Shown here: in pieces, positions 49,405 to 57,825 of the stretch
Position numbering within the stretch: position 1 is the first letter of the stretch
Layout: each line of letters opens with the position of its first letter
Origin: DATLGB01 sp963726825
GTDB taxonomy: Bacteria > Actinomycetota > Thermoleophilia > Solirubrobacterales > Solirubrobacteraceae
Direction of reading: 5' to 3'
Length of the DNA stretch: 64,000 nt
NCBI GenBank assembly: GCA_963726825.1
Contig: CAVSDT010000002.1
Span: 1,674,001-1,738,000 of the forward strand
The notes under the pieces: generated by a model
The model's input: the letters and a program-made list of their open reading frames with translations, nothing else
Told to the model about the DNA's origin: nothing
Database searches by the model: none
Made by a program: the position numbers and the translations under genes

Positions 49405-50079
49405 TCAGGGCGAGGCGGTGAGGACGGCGATCAGGATCAGCAGGAAGCCGAGCCCGCACGCGTACGCGGCGATGTGGTCCGGCCGGTGCGCGATCCGGTC
49501 GTCGAGGCTGCGCCCCGGGCGCCGGTGATGCAGCTCGACGGCCCGCTCGGCCCGCCGGGTCGCCTCCGGATGGCCCGTCACCGTGACGGTGCGGCGCGCC
49601 GGGCGCGCAGCGCCGATCGGCAGGTCGAGCTCGAGCGTCGGCGCGGTCGTCGAGACCCCGGGGCCGCGACGCGCATCGGCGGCGCGCTCCTCGTGCTCGC
49701 GCCGGCCGTCGACGTGCCCGTCGGCGAAGCGGTCGTCGGCGTAGCAGTCGTCGGCGTAGAAGTCGTCGGCGTAGCGGTCGTCGGCGTAGCGGTCATCGGC
49801 GGTCGATGCCATGGCGTCGCGAGGGTCATCGTCCGCGAACCAGTCGGCCACGTCGCGCTGGCGCAGGGGTGCGCCGGAACGGCCGTGCTGGAGTGCGCCG
49901 GGACGGCGGTCGCGGGCGAAGCGGTCGGTGCGCTGGGCGAAGCGGTCGGTGCGCTGGGGCGTGCCGTCGAACAGGTCGTCGGCCCCCCAGTCCTGGGCGT
50001 CACGACGGCGCCGAGCGCCGTTCAGGGGCTGTTCCCGCTCGTGGTCGTACAGCGCAGCGATGGTGTCAGCGTTGCTCAT
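49405..50079 (-). CDS. Low-complexity repeat protein with C-terminal anchor
   Basis: A 224-residue protein unlike any family I know. It is rich in Asp, Arg and Ala. The middle has tandem QRTDRFA (two copies) and then about five copies of a five-residue unit like DRYAD (positions about 93-119). A basic region follows, then a single hydrophobic helix at the very C-terminus (AYACGLGFLLILIAVLTA), which would make it tail-anchored with the bulk in the cytoplasm. GAGAGGA precedes the ATG as a ribosome site. The acidic repeats could bind metal or form a disordered spacer. Confidence 0.7.
   Translation of the reverse strand: MSNADTIAALYDHEREQPLNGARRRRDAQDWGADDLFDGTPQRTDRFAQRTDRFARDRRPGALQHGRSGAPLRQRDVADWFADDDPRDAMASTADDRYADDRYADDFYADDCYADDRFADGHVDGRREHEERAADARRGPGVSTTAPTLELDLPIGAARPARRTVTVTGHPEATRRAERAVELHHRRPGRSLDDRIAHRPDHIAAYACGLGFLLILIAVLTASP
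49733..49800. repeat. Tandem 15-bp coding repeats (YADD units)
   Basis: Units close to GTCGTCGGCGTAGCG recur in tandem about 4.5 times, varying mainly in the codon for the residue before the tyrosine (R, F, C). They keep the reading frame of the gene at 49405 and lie wholly inside it. Confidence 0.8.
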
Positions 50080-50295
50080 GGGTCGGATGTCCTCTCTGCA
50101 CGCCGCGGGCGACGCGCTCGTACCGGGCCGCGCGGACGACGCGAACCGATCACTTCGCACCCAGCTGCCACCGGATGGATCCAACGCCGCGGCATGCTAG
50201 CGAGAGCACCGTCTTCTGCCCAGTTCCGGGGCGGCAGGTGACCGACCTCACGCAGGGCGCCGCCGGCGGGGCACGGGGGCCGGCGGCCGCCACGC

Positions 50296-53200
50296 TCATC
50301 GGCGCCCCTGACCGAAGCTCTGCACCGGTGGCGCGACCGCCGCGAAGTCGCGTACGTCGCCACCCCCACGCTCGCCCTCGCGTCGGCGTCCCCCCACCCC
50401 ACCGGGTGGCCCGGTGCCTCCCGCACCGCCGGGTCCGCGCGGGGCCCCGCCACCGCCGGCCCCGCCACCGCCGGCCCCGCCACCGCCGGCCCCGCCACCG
50501 CCGGCTCCGCCACCCCCGGCCGCGGCGACCGCCGGCACCCACGGCTCGGCGGGTTCGGCGTCGGCGAGCTCGTCGTGGCCGCCACCCTCGCTGCGAGCGG
50601 CGGCCGAGAGCGCCACGATCTCGGCGAGCTGGCTGTCCGCCGGCCCGAGGTCGAGGGGACGCAGCCGATCCACGACGACGTTGATCGCCCCCGCCGCCTT
50701 CGGATGCTTCTCGAGCCGCCCCTCGGCGAACACGAGCGGCTCGCCCCGCACGACGAGGCGGTCGCGCTCGTAGGCCTCGGGTGGGACGACGAAGTTGATC
50801 GTGCCGTGCTCGTCCTCGAGCAGCATGAAGACGATCCCGTTCGCGGTCGCCGGTCGCTGGCGGGCGACCACCAGGCCGCCGATCCGCACCCGCGCCCCGT
50901 GGCGCAGGCGCCGCAGGTCGGCGGAGCTGACGACGTCGGCGGGCAGGGCATCGCGGGCGAGCCCCATCGGGTGCGGCCCGGCGGTCAGCCCGGTCGTCGC
51001 GTAGTCGGCGACCATCCGCTCCCACGCCTGCAGGGGCGCGAGCGGCGGCGCGTCCGGGAGGTCGAGCGGCAACGCCAGCTGCGACCCGTCCCCGGCCTTG
51101 GCCGCCGGCGCGGCCATCCCCAGCCGCCACAGCGCGGTGCGTCGCGCCGATTCGGTCTGCGCGCCGATGAGCCCGTCGCAGGCGCCCGCCCAGGCCAGTA
51201 CCGACAGCGCCTGGCGGCTGATGCCCGCCCGCGACGCCAGGTCGCCCAGCGAGCGGTAGGGCCCGGCCGCCTCGCGCTCCGCGACGACCGTGGCGACCTC
51301 AGCCGCCCGCGCCCCGTTGAGGTAGCCGAGGCCGATCCGCACCACGGCGCCCCCACCGTCCACGGACACGCCTGGGTCCTCGACGTGGCAGAGCACCTTC
51401 GAGGCGTTGACGTCGGGCGGACGGACCTCGATGCCCGTGCGCTGCGCCTCGTGGACGAGCGTGTCGGAGGGGTAGAAGCCCATCGGCTGCTCGTTGAGCA
51501 GCGCGGCCGTGAACTCGGGCTTGTAGTGCACCCGCAGCCAGGTCGACTGGTAGGCGAGCAGGCCGAACGCGGCGCCGTGGGCCTTGGGGAAGCCGAAGCC
51601 CGAGAAGCCTGCGACCATCTGGAAGACCCGCTCGGCCGTCTCGCGGTCCGCCCCGTGGGTCCTGGCCGCCCCCTCGACGAAGCGCGCGTGGTGCGCCTCC
51701 ATCGCCGCGGCCGAGCGCTTGCGGCTCATCGCGCGCCGCAGTCCCTCCGCCTCCCCGGGCGTGAAGCCCGCGAAGGCCTGCGCGACCTCGATCACCTGGT
51801 CCTGGAAGATGATCGTCCCGAGCGTGTCCTTGAGCACCGGCTCCAGCGACGGGTGGTCGTAGGGGATCTTGAAGTGCGGGTTCGCGCGCAGCCGCTGCTT
51901 GCGGTCGATGTAGGGGTTCACCGCACCGCCGACGATCGGGCCCGGGCGCACGATCGCGACCTGGATCGTGAGGTCGTCGAGGTTCTCCGGCCGCGTGCGC
52001 AGCAGGGACGCCATCTGCGCGCGCGACTCGATCTGGAACACGCCCATCGTGTCGGCGGCCTGGATCGCCGTGTAGGTCGGCTTGTCGTCGTAGGGGATGC
52101 GCGAGAGGTCGATGCGCTCCGTGCGCACGCGGGCGATCTCCTCCACGCAGCGCTCGACCGCCGACAGCATCCCCAGCCCGAGCAGGTCGATCTTGAGGAA
52201 CCCCGCGTCCGCGCAGGAGTCCTTGTCCCAGTGGCACATCTGCCGGCCGACCATCGCGGCCGGGACGAGCGGGACGCAGTCGATCAGCGGCCGCGTCGAG
52301 ACGATCATCCCGCCCGGGTGCTGCGAGAGGTGACGCGGCAACCCGTAGGCCTCCTGCGCCAGGCCCGCCAGCCACCCCCAGCGGCCCTGCAACGCCCCAG
52401 ACGCGCCGGCGGCCTGCGCCCCGGCGCCGGTGGGTGCGCCAGCGCCGGTGGGTGCGCCAGCGCCGGTGCCCATGGGCACGCCGCCGTGCAGGGCGCGCCC
52501 CGACCCATCGCCCGCCGGTCGCTCCCAGCCCTTGTCGCCGTGGTTGGCCGCGCTGCGGGCGGTGCGCGCCAGCCGCGCGTTCGTGTCGCCGTAGGCGTCG
52601 TGGAAGCCGCCGGAGTCCGCGAAGGAGGACCCCTGCTGCATCGTCGTGTCCGGCCCGCCGAAGCGCGTGCGAGCGACGGCGCCCATCTGCGCCGGGGTGG
52701 AGCGGCTCTCCGCGCGCTTGGCCCGCCCCTCCTGCATGGCACGCCGCCCGGCCTCCGCCGTCCACGGCGGTGGCCCCGCCGGTGACGGGCCGCCGTCGTC
52801 CGGGGGCGGCACCCAGCGGGAGGGCTTCGGCCGCGTCCCCGCGCCGCTCATCGCCGCGGCTGACGCGGCCTGCGCCGCCGCTCGCGCCCCGGCACCCGAC
52901 GCGACGGCCCCGGACGGCGTGGCGGCCGGGGACGTCGCGTCGAGGCCGGTGTACGCGGCGGGGGCGTGGCCGGCTCCGGTGCCCGCGGCGCGGTTGGTCC
53001 CCGTGCCCTCGGCGGCCTCGGCGGCGGCGCCCAGCGCGAGCTCGACGTCCTCCTCCACCGACTGCGCCCAGGGCTCGGCGACCTTCGCGACGCGCTCGAT
53101 CTCGCCCGGAGGAAGGCCGAGCGCCTTGCCGATCTCGCGGATCGCCCCGCGCGAGCGGTAGGTCGGGAACGCCGCGACGAGAGCCGAGTGGTCGGCCCCG

Positions 53201-54468
53201 TAGCGCTCGTGCACGCGCGGGATCAGCACCTCGCGAACGTCGCGCGGGAAGTCGAGGTCGATGTCGGGCAGCGCCGTGATGTCCTCGTTGAGGAAGCGCC
53301 CGAGGAACAGCTCGTTCTCGATCGGGTCGACGTGCGAGAGCCCCGTGAGGTAGCAGACGATCGAGGACACGGAGGACCCGCGGCCGCGGCCGGGCGGCAG
53401 CATGCCGCGGGCCGTCGACGGGCCCCGCACCTCGACCGCGACCTCCCGTGCGAGCTCGAGCAGGTCGGCATGGAGCACGAAGAACCCCGACAGGCCGAGC
53501 GCGCGGATCACGCGCAGCTCCTCGTTGAGGCGCGCGTGCGCGTCGCCGCGCAGCTTGTGCCCTTCCGGGTAGCGCACCCCGAACGCCGCCCAGCAGCGCT
53601 CGGCCAGCTCGCGGTCGGCGTCCGCGTCGTCGGCGCCCGGGTAGCGGTAGCCGAGGTCTGACCCCAGGTCGAAGCGCAGGCGCTCGGCCAGGCGCTCCGT
53701 CTCGGCCACCGCGTCGGGGTGGTCGGCGAAGCGCGCGGCCATCGCCCTCGCCGAGGCCAGCACGTGGGTGTGGTTGCCCCGCCGCATCGGCTCGGACGCG
53801 TCGAGCGTGGCGTGCTCGCGGATCGCCACGAAGGCGTCCTGGAGCCGGCCGCGCGCACGTGAATGGGCGTGGACGTTGCCCGTCGCCACGCACGGCACCC
53901 CGAGCCTGCCGGCCAGGGCGGAGAGCCCGCGGTTGAGTGCCCGGTCGTGGCGCAGGAACGGGCGTTGGAGCTCGATCCGGAAGCCGTCGGGCCCGAAGGC
54001 GTCCAGCAACCGGCGCGCCGACGGCTCGTCCCGCACGCCCTGACGCGCGCAGCCCGACAGGCAGACGAGGCCCTCGGCGCGCTCGAGCACGTCGGTCAGC
54101 GGCACGGACGGGGCGACGATCACGCGTCCCCCGTCCGGCGCTCGCGTGTGCTTGTGCGCCCGGGTGAGCAGATGGCAGAGGTTGCGCCAGCCGCGCGCGT
54201 CCTGCACCAGCAGCGTGAGGTGGCGTGTGCCGGTGCCGTGCTTGTCGCCCACCGGATCGGTCACGTCGATCTCGGCGCCGTGGATGGCGCGCAGGCCGAG
54301 CGAACGTGCCGCCTGCTCGTGCTCCATCGAGCCGAAGACGCCGTTGTGGTCGGTCAGCGCGAGGGTGTCGTAGCCGAGCTTCGCTGCCGTGGCCACGAGC
54401 TCCTCCGGCAGGGAGGCGCCGTCCAGGAACGAGTAGGCGGAGTGGCAGTGGAGCTCGACGTACGACAC
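50296..54468 (-). CDS. dnaE2: Error-prone DNA polymerase DnaE2 (ImuC) with large insertion
   Basis: C-family polymerase alpha subunit for translesion synthesis in the SOS mutasome. The PHP domain opens at HCHSAYSFLDG and TDHNG. Palm catalytic aspartates are in PDIDLDFP (402-406) and the third is in KIDLLGLG (Asp761). The finger region SQHPGGMIV, the HhH domain and a C-terminal OB fold follow. It is 1390 residues, against about 1,100 for typical DnaE2. The excess is a low-complexity insertion at about 486-692, between IREIGKALGLPPGEIERVAK and the GLPRHLSQHPGG motif, plus a Gly-rich tail from about 1317. The GTG start abuts a LexA box; frame upstream of it is not homologous. Confidence 0.95.
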   Translation of the reverse strand: MSYVELHCHSAYSFLDGASLPEELVATAAKLGYDTLALTDHNGVFGSMEHEQAARSLGLRAIHGAEIDVTDPVGDKHGTGTRHLTLLVQDARGWRNLCHLLTRAHKHTRAPDGGRVIVAPSVPLTDVLERAEGLVCLSGCARQGVRDEPSARRLLDAFGPDGFRIELQRPFLRHDRALNRGLSALAGRLGVPCVATGNVHAHSRARGRLQDAFVAIREHATLDASEPMRRGNHTHVLASARAMAARFADHPDAVAETERLAERLRFDLGSDLGYRYPGADDADADRELAERCWAAFGVRYPEGHKLRGDAHARLNEELRVIRALGLSGFFVLHADLLELAREVAVEVRGPSTARGMLPPGRGRGSSVSSIVCYLTGLSHVDPIENELFLGRFLNEDITALPDIDLDFPRDVREVLIPRVHERYGADHSALVAAFPTYRSRGAIREIGKALGLPPGEIERVAKVAEPWAQSVEEDVELALGAAAEAAEGTGTNRAAGTGAGHAPAAYTGLDATSPAATPSGAVASGAGARAAAQAASAAAMSGAGTRPKPSRWVPPPDDGGPSPAGPPPWTAEAGRRAMQEGRAKRAESRSTPAQMGAVARTRFGGPDTTMQQGSSFADSGGFHDAYGDTNARLARTARSAANHGDKGWERPAGDGSGRALHGGVPMGTGAGAPTGAGAPTGAGAQAAGASGALQGRWGWLAGLAQEAYGLPRHLSQHPGGMIVSTRPLIDCVPLVPAAMVGRQMCHWDKDSCADAGFLKIDLLGLGMLSAVERCVEEIARVRTERIDLSRIPYDDKPTYTAIQAADTMGVFQIESRAQMASLLRTRPENLDDLTIQVAIVRPGPIVGGAVNPYIDRKQRLRANPHFKIPYDHPSLEPVLKDTLGTIIFQDQVIEVAQAFAGFTPGEAEGLRRAMSRKRSAAAMEAHHARFVEGAARTHGADRETAERVFQMVAGFSGFGFPKAHGAAFGLLAYQSTWLRVHYKPEFTAALLNEQPMGFYPSDTLVHEAQRTGIEVRPPDVNASKVLCHVEDPGVSVDGGGAVVRIGLGYLNGARAAEVATVVAEREAAGPYRSLGDLASRAGISRQALSVLAWAGACDGLIGAQTESARRTALWRLGMAAPAAKAGDGSQLALPLDLPDAPPLAPLQAWERMVADYATTGLTAGPHPMGLARDALPADVVSSADLRRLRHGARVRIGGLVVARQRPATANGIVFMLLEDEHGTINFVVPPEAYERDRLVVRGEPLVFAEGRLEKHPKAAGAINVVVDRLRPLDLGPADSQLAEIVALSAAARSEGGGHDELADAEPAEPWVPAVAAAGGGGAGGGGAGGGGAGGGGAGGGGAPRGPGGAGGTGPPGGVGGRRREGERGGGDVRDFAAVAPPVQSFGQGRR
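50446..50520. repeat. Five tandem 15-bp units encoding GGGGA repeats
   Basis: Four perfect copies of CCCGCCACCGCCGGC and a fifth with two changes, exactly head to tail. In the dnaE2 frame each unit encodes Gly-Gly-Gly-Gly-Ala near the C-terminus. Such repeats expand and contract by slippage. Confidence 0.85.
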
Positions 54469-54481
54469 GAACGCATGTTCG
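54468..54481. promoter_or_regulatory. LexA box of dnaE2 (perfect)
   Basis: CGAACGCATGTTCG, a perfect CGAAC-N4-GTTCG. It touches the first base of the dnaE2 GTG. On the minus strand its GAACAT half lies 6 bases before the GTG, where a leaderless -10 would be, so LexA would cover the promoter and the start. Confidence 0.9.
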
Positions 54482-54524
54482 CATCGTCGGCGGACGGACG
54501 CGCCGACCGGACGCGCCGGCGCTC

Positions 54525-55373
54525 CTAGCTGCGCTCGAGCCGCTCGCGTAGCGCGGGGAGGTTCAGCTCCGCGCGCTTGGGGAACTTCGGATCGATCTCG
54601 CGCAGGGCCTCCAGCACGAGCTGGCCGACGGCCCACATCCGGTACCACTTGCGATCCGCGGGCACGACGTACCAGGGCGCCCACGGCGTGCTGCAGCGCT
54701 CGAGGACCTCCTCGTAGGCCGTCATGTACTCCGGCCAGCGCTCGCGATCCTCGATGTCTGAGTCGTCGAACTTCCAGCGCTTGTCCGGACGATCCAGGCG
54801 CCGGAGCTGACGCTCGAGCTGGTAGTCGCGGGAGATGTGCAAGAAGACCTTGACGATCGTGACGCCATCCTCGGCGAGCTGGTGCTCGAAGGCGTTGATC
54901 TCGTCGAAGCGCGGGCGCCAGACCTCCTCAGGCTCGAGCCCGCGGGCGCGCACCGCGACGATGTCCTCGTAGTGGGAGCGGTCGAAGACCCCCACGACCC
55001 CGGGCTCGGGCAGCTCCTTCGTGATCCGCCAGAGGTAGTGGTGGGCGCGCTCCTCCTCCGTCGGCGCCTCGAAGCCCTTCGCGTGCAGCCACTTCGGGTT
55101 CATGCCGCCGAGCCCGCGCTTTACCACGCCGTCCTTGCCCGACGTGTCCATGCCCTGCAGGACCAGCAGCAGGCGCCGGCGGGAGCCGTCCTCCTCGGCC
55201 TCCGCCCACAGGCGCTCCTGCAGGTCGGCGAGCTCCTTGCCCATGTCCTCGCGCGCTGCGGCCGCCGCCTTCTTGCCCTTCGGTCCGCCGGGCTTGCCGT
55301 GGGTGTCGATCGTGGACAGATCGACGGGGCCGGGCGGGACGACGAGGCGCTCGCGCAGGGAGGTCTTGGCCAT
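54525..55373 (-). CDS. ppk2: Polyphosphate kinase 2 family protein
   Basis: Transfers phosphate between polyphosphate and a nucleotide (AMP, ADP or GDP). The 282 residues have Walker A LQGMDTSGKDGVVKR (the PPK2 form with SGKD), the lid motif around DRSHYEDIVAVR and Walker B-type FDEINAFEHQL. The length and a single PPK2 domain fit class I or III; the deciding residues cannot be called reliably. It sits between the DUF6504-like gene and dnaE2 on the same strand, a place not usual for it, and could be read with the SOS genes from the imuB promoter. Confidence 0.93.
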   Translation of the reverse strand: MAKTSLRERLVVPPGPVDLSTIDTHGKPGGPKGKKAAAAAREDMGKELADLQERLWAEAEEDGSRRRLLLVLQGMDTSGKDGVVKRGLGGMNPKWLHAKGFEAPTEEERAHHYLWRITKELPEPGVVGVFDRSHYEDIVAVRARGLEPEEVWRPRFDEINAFEHQLAEDGVTIVKVFLHISRDYQLERQLRRLDRPDKRWKFDDSDIEDRERWPEYMTAYEEVLERCSTPWAPWYVVPADRKWYRMWAVGQLVLEALREIDPKFPKRAELNLPALRERLERS

Positions 55374-55392
55374 GGTCTGAGGATCCGTACCC

Positions 55393-55638
55393 TCACGCCC
55401 GCTGCCCGAACCAGCCGCCCGCCTCGAGGTCGCGGAAGACGACGAGCATGCGGCCGTCCTCCGTGACGATCTCCCAGTAGCGCCGCCGCAGCGGAACCTC
55501 CGACCACCAGCGGTCCTCCACCAGCCACGACTCGCGCACCGCCTCCACCCCGCGGCCGTCCACGCTCAGCGGCCGCCCCTGCGGGCCGGTGCGCACCCGG
55601 ACGGGCGCCGGGACGTTGAGGCGCTTGGGCCCGGCCAT
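55393..55638 (-). CDS. DUF6504-like small protein of the imuB locus
   Basis: An 81-residue protein, mostly strand-rich with many Trp and Arg residues (VRESWLVEDRWWSEVPLRRRYWEIV). Proteins of this size and Trp-rich pattern are encoded beside imuB in many actinobacteria and are annotated DUF6504; that naming is from memory of the family, not a search. It starts 7 bases after the imuB stop and is surely co-transcribed with it. The function is unknown; a small accessory of the mutasome is a fair guess. Confidence 0.8.
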   Translation of the reverse strand: MAGPKRLNVPAPVRVRTGPQGRPLSVDGRGVEAVRESWLVEDRWWSEVPLRRRYWEIVTEDGRMLVVFRDLEAGGWFGQRA

Positions 55639-55645
55639 CAGCCGG

Positions 55646-56851
55646 TCACGTCTCCCACGGCGCGAGCACGAGCCGGCGCTCGGGCACCCGTGAATCGGGG
55701 TCGACGGCCAGCACCCGCAGCGCCGCCTCGGGGCCGGCGGCCGCGCGGGTCTGGCGGATCGCCTCCCGCAGCCGGGCGGCACGGGCCGTCGCCGGCTCCG
55801 TCAGCAGCGCGCCCTGCGCACCCGCGGGCGGACCGAAGCCCTCCGCGCGCAGCTTGAGCACCTCGGCCGGGGCCGGCAGGGTGGCGAGACGGGGAGCGAG
55901 GACGAGGCGCATCCGCCGGGCGTCGGCCAGCGGCTCGCGGAAGACCATCCGCTCGCGCCACGTCCCGCCCTCGACCAGCCGCGCGGAGATGACGGCGCTG
56001 CGCAGCGCCCGGCCACGCCGCTCGCGCCGGGCCAGCAGCCGATCGATCAACAGGCCGAGGCCCTGCTCCAGCTGGGGACCGGAGGCCGCCTCGGGCAGCT
56101 CCAGCCGCTCCTCCAGGCGCTCGACGGGCGCCCGCGGGCGCAGCGGCGTGTCGCGCCCGAGCGCGAGATCGCGCGCCCGCAGGCCCGTCGTGCCGAAGCG
56201 GTCGGCCGTCGCGGCGCGCGGCAGCTTCGCGAGGTCCCCGAGGGTCCGGATGCCGAGGCGCTCCAGCGGCTCCACCAGCGTGGCGAGCCGGACGTCGGCG
56301 TCCTCCGGGCGCCCGGCTGCCAGCTCGCCGAGCAGGGCGACCGGCAGGCCCGCCAGCGCACCGCGCAGGCCCTTCTCCGCGAAGATCTCCACGCGCCGCG
56401 GGCGCGCCCGGGCGGCTGCGGCCAGCGCCGCGAAGCGCGTCGGCGCCGCACCGATGCGCGCGGGTCGGCGCGCGGCTCGGCGCGCCTCCCCCACGACGCC
56501 GTCGAACCCCCCGTGCACGTGGCGCAGCGTGTGCGCGTCGAAGAAGGCCAGGCCGGGGCGGCCGCTCTCGACGGACGCGCCGATCCCCTCCAAGGCGGTC
56601 AGCAGCCGGTCGTGCGCGTCGGCGACACCCGCAGGATCGGGCGCCACGAGCCGCAGCCCTGGACAGCGTGCAAGCGCCTCCCCCAGCCGCATGCCGCCGC
56701 GGACGCCGAACGCCTCGGCCGCGGCCGACACCTCCCCCACCACCGGCTCCCGCCCCGCCTCGGGTGCCAGAGCCAGTGGCGCCTGCAGCTGGGCGTCACG
56801 GCCCGCGGCGACCGTGAGCTCGAAGCGCGGCAGTTGGAGAGCGACGATCAT
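55646..56851 (-). CDS. imuB: ImuB, catalytically inactive Y-family polymerase
   Basis: Hub protein of the ImuA/ImuB/DnaE2 mutasome that bridges DnaE2 to the sliding clamp. The 401 residues have a Y-family layout with palm, thumb (PVALLGELAAGRPEDADVRL and LGIRTLGDLAKLP, an HhH) and little-finger parts. The first palm strand reads MIVALQLPRFEL where active enzymes have Asp-x-Asp, and the later S-x-D-E-x motif is absent (ESGRPGLAFFD), as expected for ImuB. The ATG at 56851 lies 1 base after a perfect LexA box. No imuA-type gene is in the window. Confidence 0.93.
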   Translation of the reverse strand: MIVALQLPRFELTVAAGRDAQLQAPLALAPEAGREPVVGEVSAAAEAFGVRGGMRLGEALARCPGLRLVAPDPAGVADAHDRLLTALEGIGASVESGRPGLAFFDAHTLRHVHGGFDGVVGEARRAARRPARIGAAPTRFAALAAAARARPRRVEIFAEKGLRGALAGLPVALLGELAAGRPEDADVRLATLVEPLERLGIRTLGDLAKLPRAATADRFGTTGLRARDLALGRDTPLRPRAPVERLEERLELPEAASGPQLEQGLGLLIDRLLARRERRGRALRSAVISARLVEGGTWRERMVFREPLADARRMRLVLAPRLATLPAPAEVLKLRAEGFGPPAGAQGALLTEPATARAARLREAIRQTRAAAGPEAALRVLAVDPDSRVPERRLVLAPWET

Positions 56852-56852
56852 G

Positions 56853-56866
56853 CGAACGCATGTTCG
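56853..56866. promoter_or_regulatory. LexA box of imuB (perfect)
   Basis: CGAACGCATGTTCG, identical over all 14 bases to the dnaE2 box. It begins 1 base upstream of the imuB ATG. On the minus strand GAACAT ends 8 bases before the ATG, suggesting that the box contains the -10. Confidence 0.9.
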
Positions 56867-56914
56867 CATGAGAAGCGGACGGCAGCCCGGTCCTTGACGC
56901 CGTGACTAGTTAGC

Positions 56915-56922
56915 GATATATC
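56915..56922. promoter_or_regulatory. GATATATC palindrome, candidate PadR operator
   Basis: An AT-rich 8-bp palindrome in a GC-rich genome, overlapping a -10-like TATCTT (56919-56924) upstream of the PadR gene. PadR regulators commonly bind AT-rich palindromes at their own promoters. Confidence 0.45.
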
Positions 56923-56959
56923 TTTGACGTGTCGTGACAATCTTCGAAAGGACGACGAC

Positions 56960-57658
56960 ATGACCGGTGCACACGCGCACCACCACGGCGGCTTCGGCCG
57001 CAGCTGCCGGCCGGACTGGCGCGAGGCCATGGCCCTCCGGGCAATGGCCGGACGCGGCCCCGGGGGCGACGGCCCGCGCGGCCGCGGCTTCTCCCCCGAG
57101 GGCCGGGGCGAGTTCCCCGGCGGCCCACCCTGGGGTGGCCACGGCGGCTTCGGCCGCGGCGGCCGCCGGCGCCGGATGCGCCGGGGCGACGTCCGCGCCG
57201 CCCTCCTGGTGCTCCTCGCCGAGGAGCCCCGCAACGGCTACGGCCTCATGCAGGAGATCGAGGCCCGGTCCGAGGGCGCCTGGCGCCCGAGCCCCGGCTC
57301 GGTCTACCCCGCGCTCGCGCAGCTGGAGGACGAGGGCCTGGTCGGCGCCGAGGAGACGGACGGCCGCAAGGCCTTCTCGCTCACGGCCGCGGGCACGACC
57401 TACGTCGACGAGCACCGCGAGGAGCTCGGCGAGCCCTGGAAGCAGGCCGGCGAGCACGTCGGCGAGGAGCGGCTCGGCATGCGCAACCTCGTCTGGCAGC
57501 TCGGCGCCGCGGCCATGCAGGTCGGCTCGGCGGGCACGGACGCCCAGGTCGCCCAGGCCCGCGAGATCCTCACCGGCGCGCGCAGGGCGCTGTACCGCCT
57601 GCTCGCGGAGGACGACGTCGACCCCACGCCCGAGGAGGACGGTCCCGCCGCCGCGTAG
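56960..57658 (+). CDS. PadR-family transcriptional regulator
   Basis: A 232-residue regulator. An unusual N-terminal extension of about 72 residues, rich in Gly, His, Arg and Pro (GAHAHHHGGFGR and GGFGRGGRRRRM), precedes the PadR winged helix: VRAALLVLLAEEPRNGYGLMQEIE, then SPGSVYPALAQLEDEGLVGAEE and the wing DGRKAFSLTAAG. A C-terminal helical dimerisation region follows. The His-rich start could bind metal. GAAAGGA before the ATG is a good ribosome site. It is next to the SOS genes but divergent, and its targets are unknown. Confidence 0.9.
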   Translation: MTGAHAHHHGGFGRSCRPDWREAMALRAMAGRGPGGDGPRGRGFSPEGRGEFPGGPPWGGHGGFGRGGRRRRMRRGDVRAALLVLLAEEPRNGYGLMQEIEARSEGAWRPSPGSVYPALAQLEDEGLVGAEETDGRKAFSLTAAGTTYVDEHREELGEPWKQAGEHVGEERLGMRNLVWQLGAAAMQVGSAGTDAQVAQAREILTGARRALYRLLAEDDVDPTPEEDGPAAA

Positions 57659-57796
57659 GACCTGTCAACGAGCTCCGAAGCGCCGCTCGCCGGCTCCGGT
57701 GCTCGCTGGACACGCCATGACGCGTCCGGTGGGCGCCGGCCGGGAGGGGGCGCGGCGCGGCGCGGCGCGCGGTGCCCCGCCGGCAGCCCACGTAGA

Positions 57797-57822
57797 ACGA
57801 GCCCCGCCGAAGCGGGGCTCGT
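57797..57822. terminator. 11-bp hairpin at the rnpB 3' end
   Basis: Perfect 11-bp stem (ACGAGCCCCGC/GCGGGGCTCGT) with a CGAA tetraloop, just beyond the 3' end of RNase P RNA. It lacks a T-tract on either side. It could serve both rnpB and the convergent padR gene. Confidence 0.7.
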
Positions 57823-57825
57823 CCC

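Noticed and set aside
50446..50520. Possible CRISPR-like array
   Set aside because: The 15-bp units are contiguous without spacers and keep the dnaE2 reading frame.
50575..52785. 736-codon plus-strand frame opposite dnaE2
   Set aside because: Shadow of the polymerase gene; no motif, biased Arg/Ala/Asp composition.
54469..54684. Upstream extension of dnaE2 by 72 codons
   Set aside because: The extension overlaps the LexA box and the end of ppk2 and is not part of the PHP domain, which starts right after the GTG at 54468.
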